Part shown: positions 21,421-31,939 of the stretch, piece by piece
Layout of the letters: each line of letters opens with the position of its first letter
Position numbering within the stretch: position 1 is the first letter of the stretch
Assembly: GCA_013407085.1 (NCBI GenBank)
Contig: JACCGJ010009952.1
Location: 1-64,000 of the forward strand
DNA length: 64,000 nucleotides
Source of the DNA: Atriophallophorus winterbourni
Lineage: Eukaryota; Platyhelminthes; Trematoda; Plagiorchiida; Microphallidae
Direction of reading: 5' to 3'
The notes under the pieces: model-generated
Told to the model about the DNA's origin: nothing
Databases searched by the model: none
The model's input: the letters and a program-made list of their open reading frames with translations, nothing else
Position numbers and translations under genes: made by a program

Positions 21421-22129
21421 ATATTTGGATAACGTGCACGACCATGGTTTTCAGCAGGTTATGGAACACAGCTTGAATGCTAATCGCATTAAAGTAATTC
21501 ACTTCCATTACAAAATGTTTAGCCAAATGTAAATACCTGCGATTTTGTTAAACATGGCTTTGAAAGTTTCTTCTGATTGATTGCTTACTATCAACGGTAA
21601 TCAGCATAAGTTGAGTGACCTGTGCGATTACTACATTATTTGAAAAAGATTGTCAATTGACACTACACATATTTTTACAAAAAGCATTCTTATCTTTGAA
21701 AGCAATTCTAATAAAATATCAGATATCGAAACTAAACAGTGAAGGTTTTTAATTGACTTGAAAGAAAATATCCAAATTCTGCCACAAAAATTCAATTTGA
21801 TAATATTTGTTAACCTTGAACAAAATTATGTAAGGCTACATCATTATGTATACGTTATTTAATATAGTCAAGCTTACCGATTTTTCGAATTCCATCCAGA
21901 AAATAGTAACCGTCGTCTTTACGTTGACCTTCAGCCTGCGAATATTTTTATTAATAATGAATATCTTTGCGTTGTTGCATTTGCTAATTTACTGAATAAA
22001 CATGGATTTCACGCGAATGATATGTAAATGGATTCATTTAATTTACCAATATACTCATTTAAATAATATATTTGTTAATGTATGAAATTATTCGACACGA
22101 CTGAATCGGAATAGAAAATGATGTCTAAT
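21421..22129. other. No recognisable feature
   Basis: A+T-rich, non-coding in all frames, with no repeat structure that I can see. Confidence 0.5.
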
Positions 22130-23100
22130 TTTTGTTGGCCTCCTTCGGTCGATGTTGACCATGGATGTACATCAAAATCGCATAAAGTTTCATGCTCTAC
22201 AGCCTTTTGAATGACTAAACAGTCCGATTTGGGAGGAACAATCTCTCAAGCAGCGCTTGCAACGATACTCAGAGCTCAGAGGTTGAGCGTCAGTTGCACG
22301 CCGGTGGCGTGATCTGCGTTCAGCAGCCAAGAGCTTTATCTGTACTCCCCAGCTTGCAGACGACGCTTTACACAATACCTCCAAAGTGAGCGGTTAAGAG
22401 CAAGTTTTTCTTAACTCGCCGGGTCAATGCCAAGAGTGTGTAAGGAATGGGGATGTGAGCAACACATTACTCTAGCTTTCATATCTCTTTTTCAAACGTC
22501 TTTGTACCGCAAGTGCGGTCTGCCCAATGGTCAACGTCCTAATTTCAATTCACCATAGAGTTGATCCTTCGGAATACGACCATTTTCCATTCTGTAGACA
22601 TGACCAAGCCAGCGCAGGCGGCGCTGTTGCAATAGGGTGAACATGCTCTGTAGGCCAGCTTTTGAAAGCACTTCAGCATTAGTCACTCTGTCCATCCACG
22701 ATACGTTCAAGATAAGACGGATGCTTCGTAGATGGAAAGCATTCAGCTTCCGTTCGTGTCTTGCGTGGGTGGTCCAGGTTTCACTGCGGTACAGTAAAGC
22801 ATTTAGTACGCACGCGCCGTATACCATCATCTTTGTCTTTACAGTCAGCCTGCAGTTACCCCAAACACGAGAGTTCAATCAGGACAAAATGACAGCTGCT
22901 CTGCCAATCCGTTTATCAATCTCCGTGTCTAGCGAGAGGTTATCCGCAATGGTTGAGCCAAGATATGTGAAATGATGTACTGGTTCAAGCTGACAGTTTC
23001 CAACAGTGATGATTGGTTGCGATACAGTCCCTTGACCAAGGACTTTGGACTTGCTCATGCTGATTGTTAGCCCAAAGATTTGTATGCCGACCAAAAACAG
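22130..23100 (-). pseudogene. RTE-like LINE, 3' half of ORF2
   Basis: Minus-strand frames in order: MSKSKVLGQGT..VGNCQLEPVHHFTYLG and STIADNLSLDTEIDKRIGRA (23094-22879); VKTKMMVYGACVLNALLYRS, ETWTTHARHERKLNAFHLRS and LRWLGHVYRMENGRIPKDQL (22878-22531); then a GRPHLRYKDVCKRDMKA-like block and a C-terminal Cys-His motif CKRCLRDCSSQIGLFSHSKGC (frame 22384-22190). This is the post-RT part of an RTE/BovB-group non-LTR element. Frameshifts separate the pieces and the catalytic RT is missing. Confidence 0.75.
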
Positions 23101-23689
23101 TAAATTAGCGACTGGAGGTGCTCTTGAGAATGATCAATAAAGGCTGCTTCGTTGGCAGAATATTAAAATTAAAAAAATACCATGCAGGATAGAATCTACC
23201 TTCACGAACCCTGTTTCACTACAAGCACATATTTTGTTTTAATCCTTAGAGAATTTCACATGCTTCCGAAATCGTCTTGTTTAAGGTAACGACCCTTCAT
23301 ACCGGAGATGAACCAGACAATTTTCAACGTGCATGGAATGTTGACTATATTTTACAACTTTTTGAAGACCCATGCAGGTAAAATGTTTCCAATACTCTGC
23401 CAAATCAATGGAAAACAAAATTTCAAGGCAGAGTGACGGTGAGCATCTCTTTCGGAAATCATTACAGAATTCTTTGTGCATTCTACTGATTAAACTCACA
23501 TTCTTTTATTTTAATTAGGCAAACAAGTTTTCGATTGCGAGGTTTGAACCACTTCTTGTTTAATTGACAGTCATACAAGCAAAAGAAACATTTAGCGATA
23601 GGCTAACCTATTTCCCCAGTGTTAGCGAATATGTACATGTAGCATTTTGAATAGATAGCTCTGAAAAATGGATCGCTGAAGGCAAAGAT
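23101..23689. other. No recognisable feature
   Basis: Non-coding sequence between the RTE fragment and a CR1-D fragment. No repeat or RNA signal identified. Confidence 0.45.
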
Positions 23690-24510
23690 ATGGTGGCGTT
23701 ATGTCCAACAGTACAAACTCAAAACTATCAGGCATCCTTGCAAGCAAAAACCTTCAGATGCCGACTCTGGATGAGTTGGCCTAGGAGATACTCTGCATTC
23801 CGCTAGCCTCCTTCGCCAAACCCTATCCTTGTTGAGAAAAACAACCCAAAAAATGCATCTAGACCAATGCACAATGTCACGAAAACAAAATGCTCAAATT
23901 TGAAAATCTCAATTCAAACTAGCCCTGCCTTTAAAAAAACAACACTTTTACTAAATCTACTCCAACGAGTATTTGGAAACTTTTCGCCCAAGATATTCCA
24001 AAAAATCATGAATACATACTTGAGACCAGTCATGGAATACGGTGTACATTCATGGTCTCCGTTTTTCAAGAGGGATGTTGAACTTATGCAGGCAATCTAT
24101 CATCGTTCAGCAAAACCATTTTTCAGCATCCGAAACAAACTTTATAAAGAAAGGATAGCTCAACTGAATCTGTTCGACTTTCCCTATCAACGAATCAGAG
24201 GAGACCTTATCTTACTTGACAAAATATTCCATACACCGAAGAGGATTTATTCACGCGAAGTAATACGAAAAATTATCGGACCCATGAATTGCGGGTGGTA
24301 CCCCATTCCAGCCTGTACTGTAGAAGGTAATTTAATTATGTACGTGTCTGTTTTACTTGGAACAGTTTACCTTCTACCGTTGCTAACTCCACTAGCTTGC
24401 ATGAATTTAAAACGAAACTAGAAGTATTTTTATTGAATTATTCGTTTCCGGAATATTTGATTACTGCTTAATCTACTTCCTTATCCTTGAATTACCTTGA
24501 ACTCAAAATT
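23690..24510 (+). pseudogene. CR1-D, internally deleted (ORF1 end fused to thumb)
   Basis: Bases 23690-23880 match the ORF1/ORF2 border of CR1-D at 13700-13890. The sequence then jumps directly to the terminal RT region in frame 23867-24421 (LLNLLQRVFGNFSPKIFQKI, NTYLRPVMEYGVHSWSPFFK, YKERIAQLNLFDFPYQRIRG). Endonuclease and RT palm are absent. The family D tail CCTTGAATTACCTTGAAC ends the element. Confidence 0.75.
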
Positions 24511-25590
24511 CTGTGTTTATTTCCGATCATGACAGATGACGTACTATATGATGCTGTCATGGAAGACGCTAACGCTCTAGCCAGTTTTTATTCACGAGTT
24601 TTCTGGATGCATTACTACCATCGAAATGAGAGCACCTATTGTGCAGGCAATGATAAGCTATATATGTATTAAATCTAAAATAGAGCAACACCATTAACGC
24701 AGGTTGAATATCATTAAGTCATCAGGAAATTACGGAATCACAGCTGCGATCTTCAAGTTATGAAGTACACAATTGTGCGAACCACTTTGTGATTTATTTT
24801 ATCACTCTTTGAGGGAGGGTGTTGTACTGACTGACTGGAGGAGAGGAATCATAACACATATATACAAAAGTGAAACTCGCTATGTCACAGCAAATTACCG
24901 ACGTCTATGTATATCGAAACCACCAGCGGCGTCCCACTAGGTTATGTACTTCGTCAAGGTTCTATTTTTGGTCTACATCAATGACCTTCCGAAACTTGTC
25001 ACAGCCAAATGGTTCTTTTTGCAGATGGATGTGATTCTCGTCAAGCGTGGACTGCTTACACCTGCAAAGCGCGTTGGATAAATTGAACAGCTTATCAAAG
25101 CGAAACAAGCTTCCATTCAACTTCAAAATGTTCAAATGTTGCAAGTAGGTAAAGATTTCCCATTCCTCTACTACCTGGGATCTCAACAACTGGAATGTAC
25201 GACAAAAGAAAAAGAACTCGGCGTATAGATTAGTGGACGTCTTAAGAATATCACATAATGCGAGGACGTGTACAACGTAGCTATCCGCATGCTCGGTATG
25301 CCACGGCGTATTTTCGGACGTTTTTTCCGTTAAACATTCCCCATGCTCATAAATAATTATATTACCCATTGTACGATTACTCAGTGCAAGTGTGGGCTCC
25401 ATAGATACAAATGGACATCAAGCTCCTCGAAAGGATTTATCATAGAGCAACTAAAATGGTTCAAAATTCAACAATCAATGATCAAAATCTTTTGGTGAAA
25501 AAATGCAATTGCTTTACATATACCTTTTGGTGACAGCTATAAAAAATACAGAGAATGCAATCAAATTTCTGTCAAGGCGTTTAGATTGGG
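24511..25590 (+). pseudogene. CR1-H-like RT fragment, decayed
   Basis: Scattered plus-strand RT pieces: DANALASFYSRVFW, LREGVVLTDWRRGIIT, then after a deletion TTSGVP and LVYINDLPKL, and a thumb start with RRIFGRFF and YDYSVQVWAP in different frames. No frame is long. Confidence 0.55.
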
Positions 25591-25599
25591 TGGGTTCAT

Positions 25600-26140
25600 A
25601 TGAGGTCAATATACAGGGCCTATAGTGGCGTGCTCTTTGATATAAACATCCTGATTCGATTTGAAATCACGGATCGTAGGAGCGTTCGAAATATCCTGTG
25701 ATAGTGAATTACACAGAAAGCAAATACGCAACGAGGAGAAATGACGTCTACAATCGAGTCTTGATTGCTGTATAACGAGACAACTTGAATGACTCCGTGT
25801 ATTCTTAGTGGATCTCAATTTTATCAAATAGCGGAGAGGGTGATTTTCCATCCGCAGTATTTTAAATGTTGGGATCATTTCGCTCCTTACCCCCCTTTTT
25901 GTAAAATCAGTCAATCCCGCATGGCCATTCGCTCTTGGTATGGGATGTGCTGCATGCCATCAACTAGCTTCGTCGCCGGTGGTAAATTTAACCAGCAATT
26001 AAATGCATTTACGCAACCACGTTGTCCATGCTGGGATCATGTATTCCATCATCGGATGAAAGTAAGTTGGCTATCTACGCAACCTAACATACGAGAATAT
26101 ACTCGTGCATCTTAATTTGGATACATTGCCTCACAGGCGA
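25600..26140 (-). pseudogene. CR1-B-like thumb fragment
   Basis: The minus frame 25914-25606 reads LTDFTKRGVRSEMIP-type sequence, then KILRMENHPLRYLIKLRSTK and SRLDCRRHFSSLRICFLCNS, the conserved CR1 terminal block. Upstream pieces (YHRATKLVDGMQHIPYQERM) extend it to about 26140. Confidence 0.7.
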
Positions 26141-26261
26141 GTTTGATTGGATCTAATTCTCACTTAAAAAAATAATGAACTCAAAGATGCATTCTCTGAG
26201 ACATGTATTTCTTCTTCGGTCAAACCTTACCATGCGCACTCACCCACTGGCATTTCAAGAT

Positions 26262-27215
26262 TCAAGATTTATGGTTGGAAAAGTAATTAACTTTACAATA
26301 ATCATAGATTGGAACTATAGGTATGAATGTAATGTAATGAAAAAATAAAATCAAAATCAATCGGACGAAGATTGTTTATTAACCCTTAACGGTCGAATGG
26401 GGCAAATTCGGTACACAAAATCGCGATGACTGCATGAAGAAAATACATTATTTTCTATTCAACCTATTTTTTCTACCTTGTGTGTGTTTCACATTGAAAA
26501 AATTAATTGATAAATCTTTTATTACCTTTTATGTCTCATATGACTATAGCTGGAAATCAATGAAAAAGGTGCCAGCACAGGACGATTGTACCGAATTTGT
26601 CCCAATTTTTTTATTTTCCGTAATATATAAAAAACTAAAAATACTTTCTGTCCCCATATAAGGAGAGCAGTTTCATCACAAAAATGCGAGATAAAAAAAT
26701 TATTTTAATGTAAATCATAATTCAGGCAGTTAAGGGTTAATAGTTGAGGGCAAAATTTGGATTAGCTTTCATGTAATCGTCAAGCTTCGATTTAAATATA
26801 GATAAACAGTTTGAGCTCGCCAAATTGGCAGATAGGGAATTTCAAACAAAATACACTCACACCGAATAAAAATACCTACGGCAGTTCAGTTTGGAGTGTG
26901 TTATTTCCAACTTTGAACCATGACCACGGCTGTTGCTGGAAGTTGGAAGGTGAAATAATATGTCCTGTAGTATTTTGTGTGCGAGAATGAGGCCACCTCG
27001 CATTCTCTTTGGTGCAAGTGTCCTCATCTCCAGTCGTCTGAGTCGCCCGGCGAATGGCATATTTTCGAGCCCAGTACCAAGCTAAGAAGCTCTCTGATAT
27101 ATGCAATCCATAAGTAAAATGTCATTTTTCGAGCCAATAAGACCAGGATTGTGTAGCATAGTCTAGAATTGGGTGTATATATGGGTTTATCGTGAAAGGA
27201 AAACACTTTAGATCT
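26262..27215 (-). pseudogene. CR1-F 3' end, interrupted by a MITE
   Basis: Minus-strand thumb pieces MPFAGRLRRLEMRTLAPKRM and LPTSSNSRGHGSKLEITHSK with LNCRRYFYSV (27060-26857) match the CR1-F copy at 50537-50803. Its 3' UTR continues through a piggyBac MITE to a (TTCAAGA)n tail at 26262-26278. The upstream boundary near 27215 is a truncation. Confidence 0.75.
26383..26736. mobile_element. piggyBac MITE (354 bp)
   Basis: Flanking TTAA occurs on both sides (26379-26382 and 26737-26740). The ends CCCTTAACGG and (reverse complement) CCCTTAACTG form terminal inverted repeats of about 8 bp. A subterminal inverted repeat (GGGCAAATTCGGTACA at about 26400 against TGTACCGAATTTGTCCC at about 26587) lies inside. 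The homologous CR1-F 3' UTR at 50866-50880 has a single TTAA in this place, which confirms the insertion. No coding capacity. The termini differ from those of the autonomous element at 60194-63237, so another transposase probably moved it. Confidence 0.85.
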
Positions 27216-27573
27216 GCGTCAGTTCTTCTATTTGGTGCGGGTTTGTTTCTCTTGGAACTTCTTACTATCAGATTTTTTACAATCATATAGTTAAAGGATT
27301 TTCATGAACACACTATATATATTTATGTGTACTAATTCCACCCTATACGCCGTTTATATAACTTAAATGAGCAACTTCACCCCACATTTATCCTAAAGAA
27401 TATTTTTCAATCATTTCGTTAAAATACATCACTTACTTTCCAAATACAATACCGTCGATCTTCTCAGTGTCTCAATGTTTATAAATATTTATAGATCCTA
27501 GACGAAAATCCTATGTTGTTGTACAGCTAAAAGCTTTTTATACCATAAATTCTTGAATCTTGAATCTTGAAAC
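27216..27573 (+). mobile_element. CR1 3' UTR with (TCTTGAA)n tail
   Basis: A+T-rich 3' UTR-like sequence ending in TTTTTATACCATAAAT followed by three TCTTGAA repeats, the tail shared by families C and F. Confidence 0.6.
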
Positions 27574-28020
27574 GCAGCATTGACCAACGTGTATTATATA
27601 TGTGTAAAAGTTAATTGTTGTGTGTTATCTTATTTGTAAAACCAGTCCAAATATCGGCTGCTCAGGGAGAAACAACTGTTGAATGCACTTAGGTATATGG
27701 ACGATTTGTTTTGAAGTTGAAATTTCCATGTTTTAAAGGCTTAACTCGTTAATTTTTGATTATGTCAAATAAAATCACCGATACAATCTTCCTTAGATTA
27801 TTTTATTATTTCTATATTAAAATGTAAAAGAACTTTTAGTAATGATATAAGGATGATCTAGTGACATTGCAAAATTATTATTTAACTATTTATTCATTTA
27901 TTTATTTATTTATTATTTACCTATTATTATTAACTATTATTATTATATTATTATTATTTATATTTATTTATTTATTTATTTTAATTATTATTTAACAATT
28001 TATTAAAAAAATTCTCGTTT
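27574..28020. repeat. A+T-rich stretch with TTAT/TATT low-complexity run
   Basis: Bases 27890-28005 are an imperfect (TTAT)n/(TTATTA)n run. The rest is A+T-rich and otherwise featureless. Confidence 0.7.
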
Positions 28021-28029
28021 ATATGTTTT

Positions 28030-28440
28030 TCTTCACAAAACCCCATGCCCCCTTCCGTGTTGTTTTCACTCACCAGATAAGGGCAATGGTATCATGATCC
28101 GCATGCTTCTAACCGTGGAAAAATAGTACAGAAAGTGTAAACGTGTAAGCCACTGTTTGATAAGGTTGTCATAACCACCATTCAAATACATGTACCTACA
28201 CACGTAGATTGATTTGTGGAGTTTGGCGGATTGGTTGAATAAAAATTGTCATTCGTCTGGATTTCCATCACGTATACTTTATGGGTGTAAACAGTACGAA
28301 ACCGCTCGTGGAGTGCGTGAAGGAAATACATGCAAATGTTGATGGGTTCAACCCCATCTAAATGCGTGTGGGCATATGTGATTAAACTCTTTAGTCGTGC
28401 CAAGATTATCTAACAGAGGTTTACAACTTTAAGTGTCGAA
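28030..28440. repeat. Inverted pair of degenerate HHR-1 monomers
   Basis: 28030-28200 is in minus orientation (GATCCGCATGCTTC, GCCACTGTTTGATAAGG) and 28200-28440 in plus orientation (GTAAACAGTACGAAACCG, GGGCATATGTGATTAAAC). Both have broken hammerhead cores. The pair sits directly before the 5' end of a CR1-F. Confidence 0.65.
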
Positions 28441-28443
28441 ATC

Positions 28444-29960
28444 GTGACGGGCAGTTGGATTATTCTGAGCTCCGATATTTTTGGATATGACTTGCATGCT
28501 TATCATCCGATCGGTGTTATTCTGGGTAATATCTCTGAAAGTATGTATGTATGTATGTATGTATGATTTACTCATACACGAACTATCCATCTACAACGTG
28601 TCGTTCTTTGTGGGCATCACCTGTGGATTTTCTGCATTTCATTCACATATTTGAATCGCTTCTGTGTTTCTGCTGTAAGATTTACCCATGGGTTCTTACC
28701 ACAGCCGGGAACTATTCGATGAATTACACAACGTGCAACCAATTTCTTAAACTGAGACTGAAAAATCGCGGCTAAATCTGGCGAGTAAGTATACTTAGAT
28801 CTAGTCACTTCACGCCAACTCTACACAATACCACATCAACCAACCCCAACCGTATCGAATTGATTAGCGATTTGGTTATACTTTTGGTTGGCCCCGTAAA
28901 ATTTAAACAATCTGCTAATATGTTGCTCACATCACCCGCAACACATTACTTTGGTCATCCATAAGCGCCTTGAGTTGTTGACCATAAATCACAGTGATTC
29001 TGTGTTTGAACATCGTGTTTCGTTGTACGAACCCTATGTAACAGTGACATTCAAGTTTAACTTTGTTTGAACAAACTGCTGTTCGCAAAACATTTGTCGT
29101 CTATGAAAACATGGTGCTCACACACGTGTCACGCATAATGTGACAAATCACTGGCCGTGGAGGCGATAACGATTCTAAATGATGAACACATTTATGGCGT
29201 ACTACATCTCTAAACATTGTCGAAAGAAACCGACCGAGTGTTAGCCTGCTTCAGCAAGTGTCCGTTAATGCAACCTGGATGATCGCATGTTGAGCTTAGA
29301 GCTCAGCATAAAAACATTGATGGAATCATTTGAAACTCTAGTTAAAGCTCAGAACTCTTGGTTTACCGATACAACTACCGAAAAATCGGAAAATACTGTC
29401 TGTAATGTCAATCAGTCAAAATATATATCCGCAGCTCAGCTGTTATAAATCTTGCAGAGCGTTCTCCTCAGTTGATTTATAAAATCAACTGTCAACGGCA
29501 TATCTGAAATAAACTTCACTGACATTGAAGAGGTTTACGAAAACAAAGCCGTCCGCTTATCTAAAGTTTCAAGTGAAACCATCTGAGATAAATTCAACGG
29601 TCACAGCTCAAAAGACCGCAACAATCTCAGTGTAATCTTCAGTAGTAATCCAGCGAGACACCTTTTGAGAATAAACAGAGACACGACCTAGAACAATGTT
29701 CCAATATCTTGGTTCGAAAACCATCAGACCTACAGCACTTACACCCGAGCTCAGCATATTTCGGTGAACAACGTTGACTGAAAATAACACTAAAATGTGT
29801 GAATGATGTGGAAACTGTTCTTTTCAATTCTTATTTGCTACTTGAGTTCCCCCAGTGTAATACTCGAATCTACACTGACATAAATTGGTGGGAAATAAAA
29901 GGACGTCTCGATGTGCGTACAAAGAGCAACCGGCGCATTCTAATCCACCTTGGTGGCTGT
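28444..29960 (+). pseudogene. CR1-F copy 1: 5' UTR and ORF1 only
   Basis: It starts with a variant of the conserved CR1 5' terminus (GGATTATTCTGAGCTCCGATAT). ORF1 remains include LDDRMLSLELSIKTLMESFE near 29277-29337 (coiled-coil-like) and the RRM-like region ETVLFNSYLLLEFPQCNTRI followed by INWWEIKG and NRRILIHLGG (about 29810-29955). It is truncated immediately before the next CR1 5' end. A (GTAT)n microsatellite lies at 28541-28565. Confidence 0.7.
28541..28565. repeat. (GTAT)n microsatellite
   Basis: Six tandem GTAT units within the CR1-F copy 1 5' UTR. Confidence 0.9.
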
Positions 29961-29962
29961 AT

Positions 29963-31640
29963 CAGGACGTGCGGTTGGATTGTTTTGAGCTCCGAAATTT
30001 TCGGATATTAGTTTTAAACTTTTGATATCAATCATAAAGCTTGCTACGACGGATATACTCATTCAACAATTATCCTTTTACAGCGTGTCGTTTTTTGTGT
30101 GCGTCACCCGTCGATTTTCTGCAGTTCGTTCGTATATTCCAATCGTTTTTGTGTTTCTGCTGTTAGATCAACCCATCGGTGTTTATCACTATCGGAAACT
30201 ACTCGGAGAAATACTCAACGTGAAATTAATTTCTCACAAATATTCTCAACGCGAGACTGACAAATTCGGTGGGAAATTGGATGACGAAATACACCTACAG
30301 CTCGTCACTTTTGGAGCGGGGCCTTTGAATCGGCTGTGCTCAAAATTAATGTTTTCATGCGTTTTTATTTTTTCAGTCAACACGGAACCTTTTGTTTTTG
30401 AAACGTTTTAACATGTCGCGAACATGTAAACGAAGGACGTTCGATGCCCCGCACGCTTTAAATGCTGCGGAATATTTTTATTTTGAAGGATGGAGAATTT
30501 GCTGCGCCGGTCAGAAAAATGCGAGAGAAAACTCATACATGGGGGTTTAAGAATCGTGCAGCATGACTTTTCACCAACATCCATCACAATCACAAAGCCT
30601 AATGCCTGCAGACGAAACCGAAGCTGTTTTGATTTTGAATGTGACTGGCAATCTCAAATTTTCCCATCAAAGTTTGACGTCCCTTTTATTCGTATTGAAA
30701 TTCTGTGTTTAAACTATTTTGATTAAATGAAAATTCGTTTTAACGAATAAAGTTTTCTTCTTCTTCTTCTTTCCGTCAACTCCACACCATATCATATAAA
30801 CCAACCTCAGCCGTAACGATTTTCGTGACCTGATTTGCAATTTTATTTGACCCAGTTAACATAAAACGATCCGATGTTCGTGAAACATGTGTCATATGCA
30901 CGAAAATATTGAGTGGTTAGGTCAAATCTGTCACGTATCGCAACTGTTCCCACACGTGTCAGGGAAAAAGTCACAAATCATTGAAGCAGGAGCCGATATC
31001 GATTTTGAATGATGAAAACATGCCAGGTGTATGGCAGGTGTGTGAAAATGGTCGAACTTAATCAAACGCCGATTTACCTGCTCGAGCAAGTGTGCAGCAA
31101 GGCACATGGATGATCGGATGCTAAGCTTAGAGCACAACATACAAACGTTGAAGGCATCGATAAAGGTTCTGGTCACCGCTCAGAATTCTCAGTTTTACCG
31201 CATAAATCGAAAACCACTGACTGTAATACCAGTCAGATAAAAAAGCTACATCTTCGCAGATCAACACGGTGGTTCATGTGTTTCAAATGTGCCGGTGAGT
31301 CTTGAAGAGCGTTATATTCATCAAACGTCAGTATTACAAGTGCGACTCTTAAATGCCTGTCTGGGCAAAACTTCCCTGGTCCGCAAAGCCATACGGAGCC
31401 AAAACCATTTGCCCATCTGGTGGTTGAGCTAAAACCACCAGATTCAAAACCAAAAGTTACGGTGCAAAACACTCCTGGAGTGGACGCGATAGGTATTCGA
31501 TCTAAGGCAGTTGAAACCTCCAGCAACCAGCGAAAGCGCCAAACACACAGTGTACATTCGCTCCATGGACAAAAAACGTGATTCGCACCAACGTAAATGA
31601 GACGAGTGCCACCTTATTAATGGACAGCTAAAGCATGATA
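29963..31640 (+). pseudogene. CR1-F copy 2: 5' UTR and N-terminal ORF1
   Basis: It begins with GTGCGGTTGGATTGTTTTGAGCTCC-type sequence. It aligns through its length with copy 1 (for instance the block around 30096-30190 with 28601-28695). The ORF1 coiled-coil-like segment is LDDRMLSLEHNIQTLKASIK (near 31110). A 463-bp insert (30312-30774) is absent from copy 1. The element probably continues at 31940 and 34886 beyond further inserts. Confidence 0.65.
30312..30774 (+). mobile_element. Unclassified 463-bp insertion with (TTC)n tail
   Basis: This segment is present in CR1-F copy 2 but missing at the equivalent place in copy 1 (near 28805-28815), which defines its limits. It ends in a small inverted repeat (ATTCGTTTTAACGAAT), AATAAAG and (TTC)n, as a retroposed RNA would. 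It contains a 45-codon frame starting MSRTCKRRTFDAPHALNAAE that I do not recognise. Confidence 0.6.
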
Positions 31641-31669
31641 AAGAAGAATATGAGAATAAGGCTAATTTA

Positions 31670-31900
31670 CATACATTTCTATCACACACCCCACGACCGG
31701 TTTCGTGCTGTTTGCTATCATCCGGTAGGGACAGTAAGGTCATAATCCGCATGCGCTGGAGAACGTTTTGCCGCAGCATTTACTTTGAGCCAGTTGAACA
31801 ATTATCATTGGTACGACTAAATTATAAGCCTACATTATCAAATCTTACCAGCTAAGGCTGTTTAAAATCACGCCTAACTCTGAAATGGATCAAGGAAACA
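31670..31900 (-). mobile_element. HHR-1 monomer inside CR1-F copy 2
   Basis: TTTCTATCACACACCCCACG, CGGTTTCGTGCTGTTTGC and GGTAGGGACAGTAAGGTC match the satellite monomer in minus orientation, with a partial remainder (CAGTTGAACAATTATC). The hammerhead at 31689-31730 has CGGATGA instead of CTGATGA and a broken stem II, so it is inactive. Confidence 0.7.
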
Positions 31901-31939
31901 TCTTACTATCCGATTTCACTTGCATATAGAGGTTACTTA

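Noticed and set aside
22637..22975. 112-codon plus-strand frame
   Set aside because: Antisense to the RTE-like ORF2, whose LGHV and YLGS motifs are on the minus strand.
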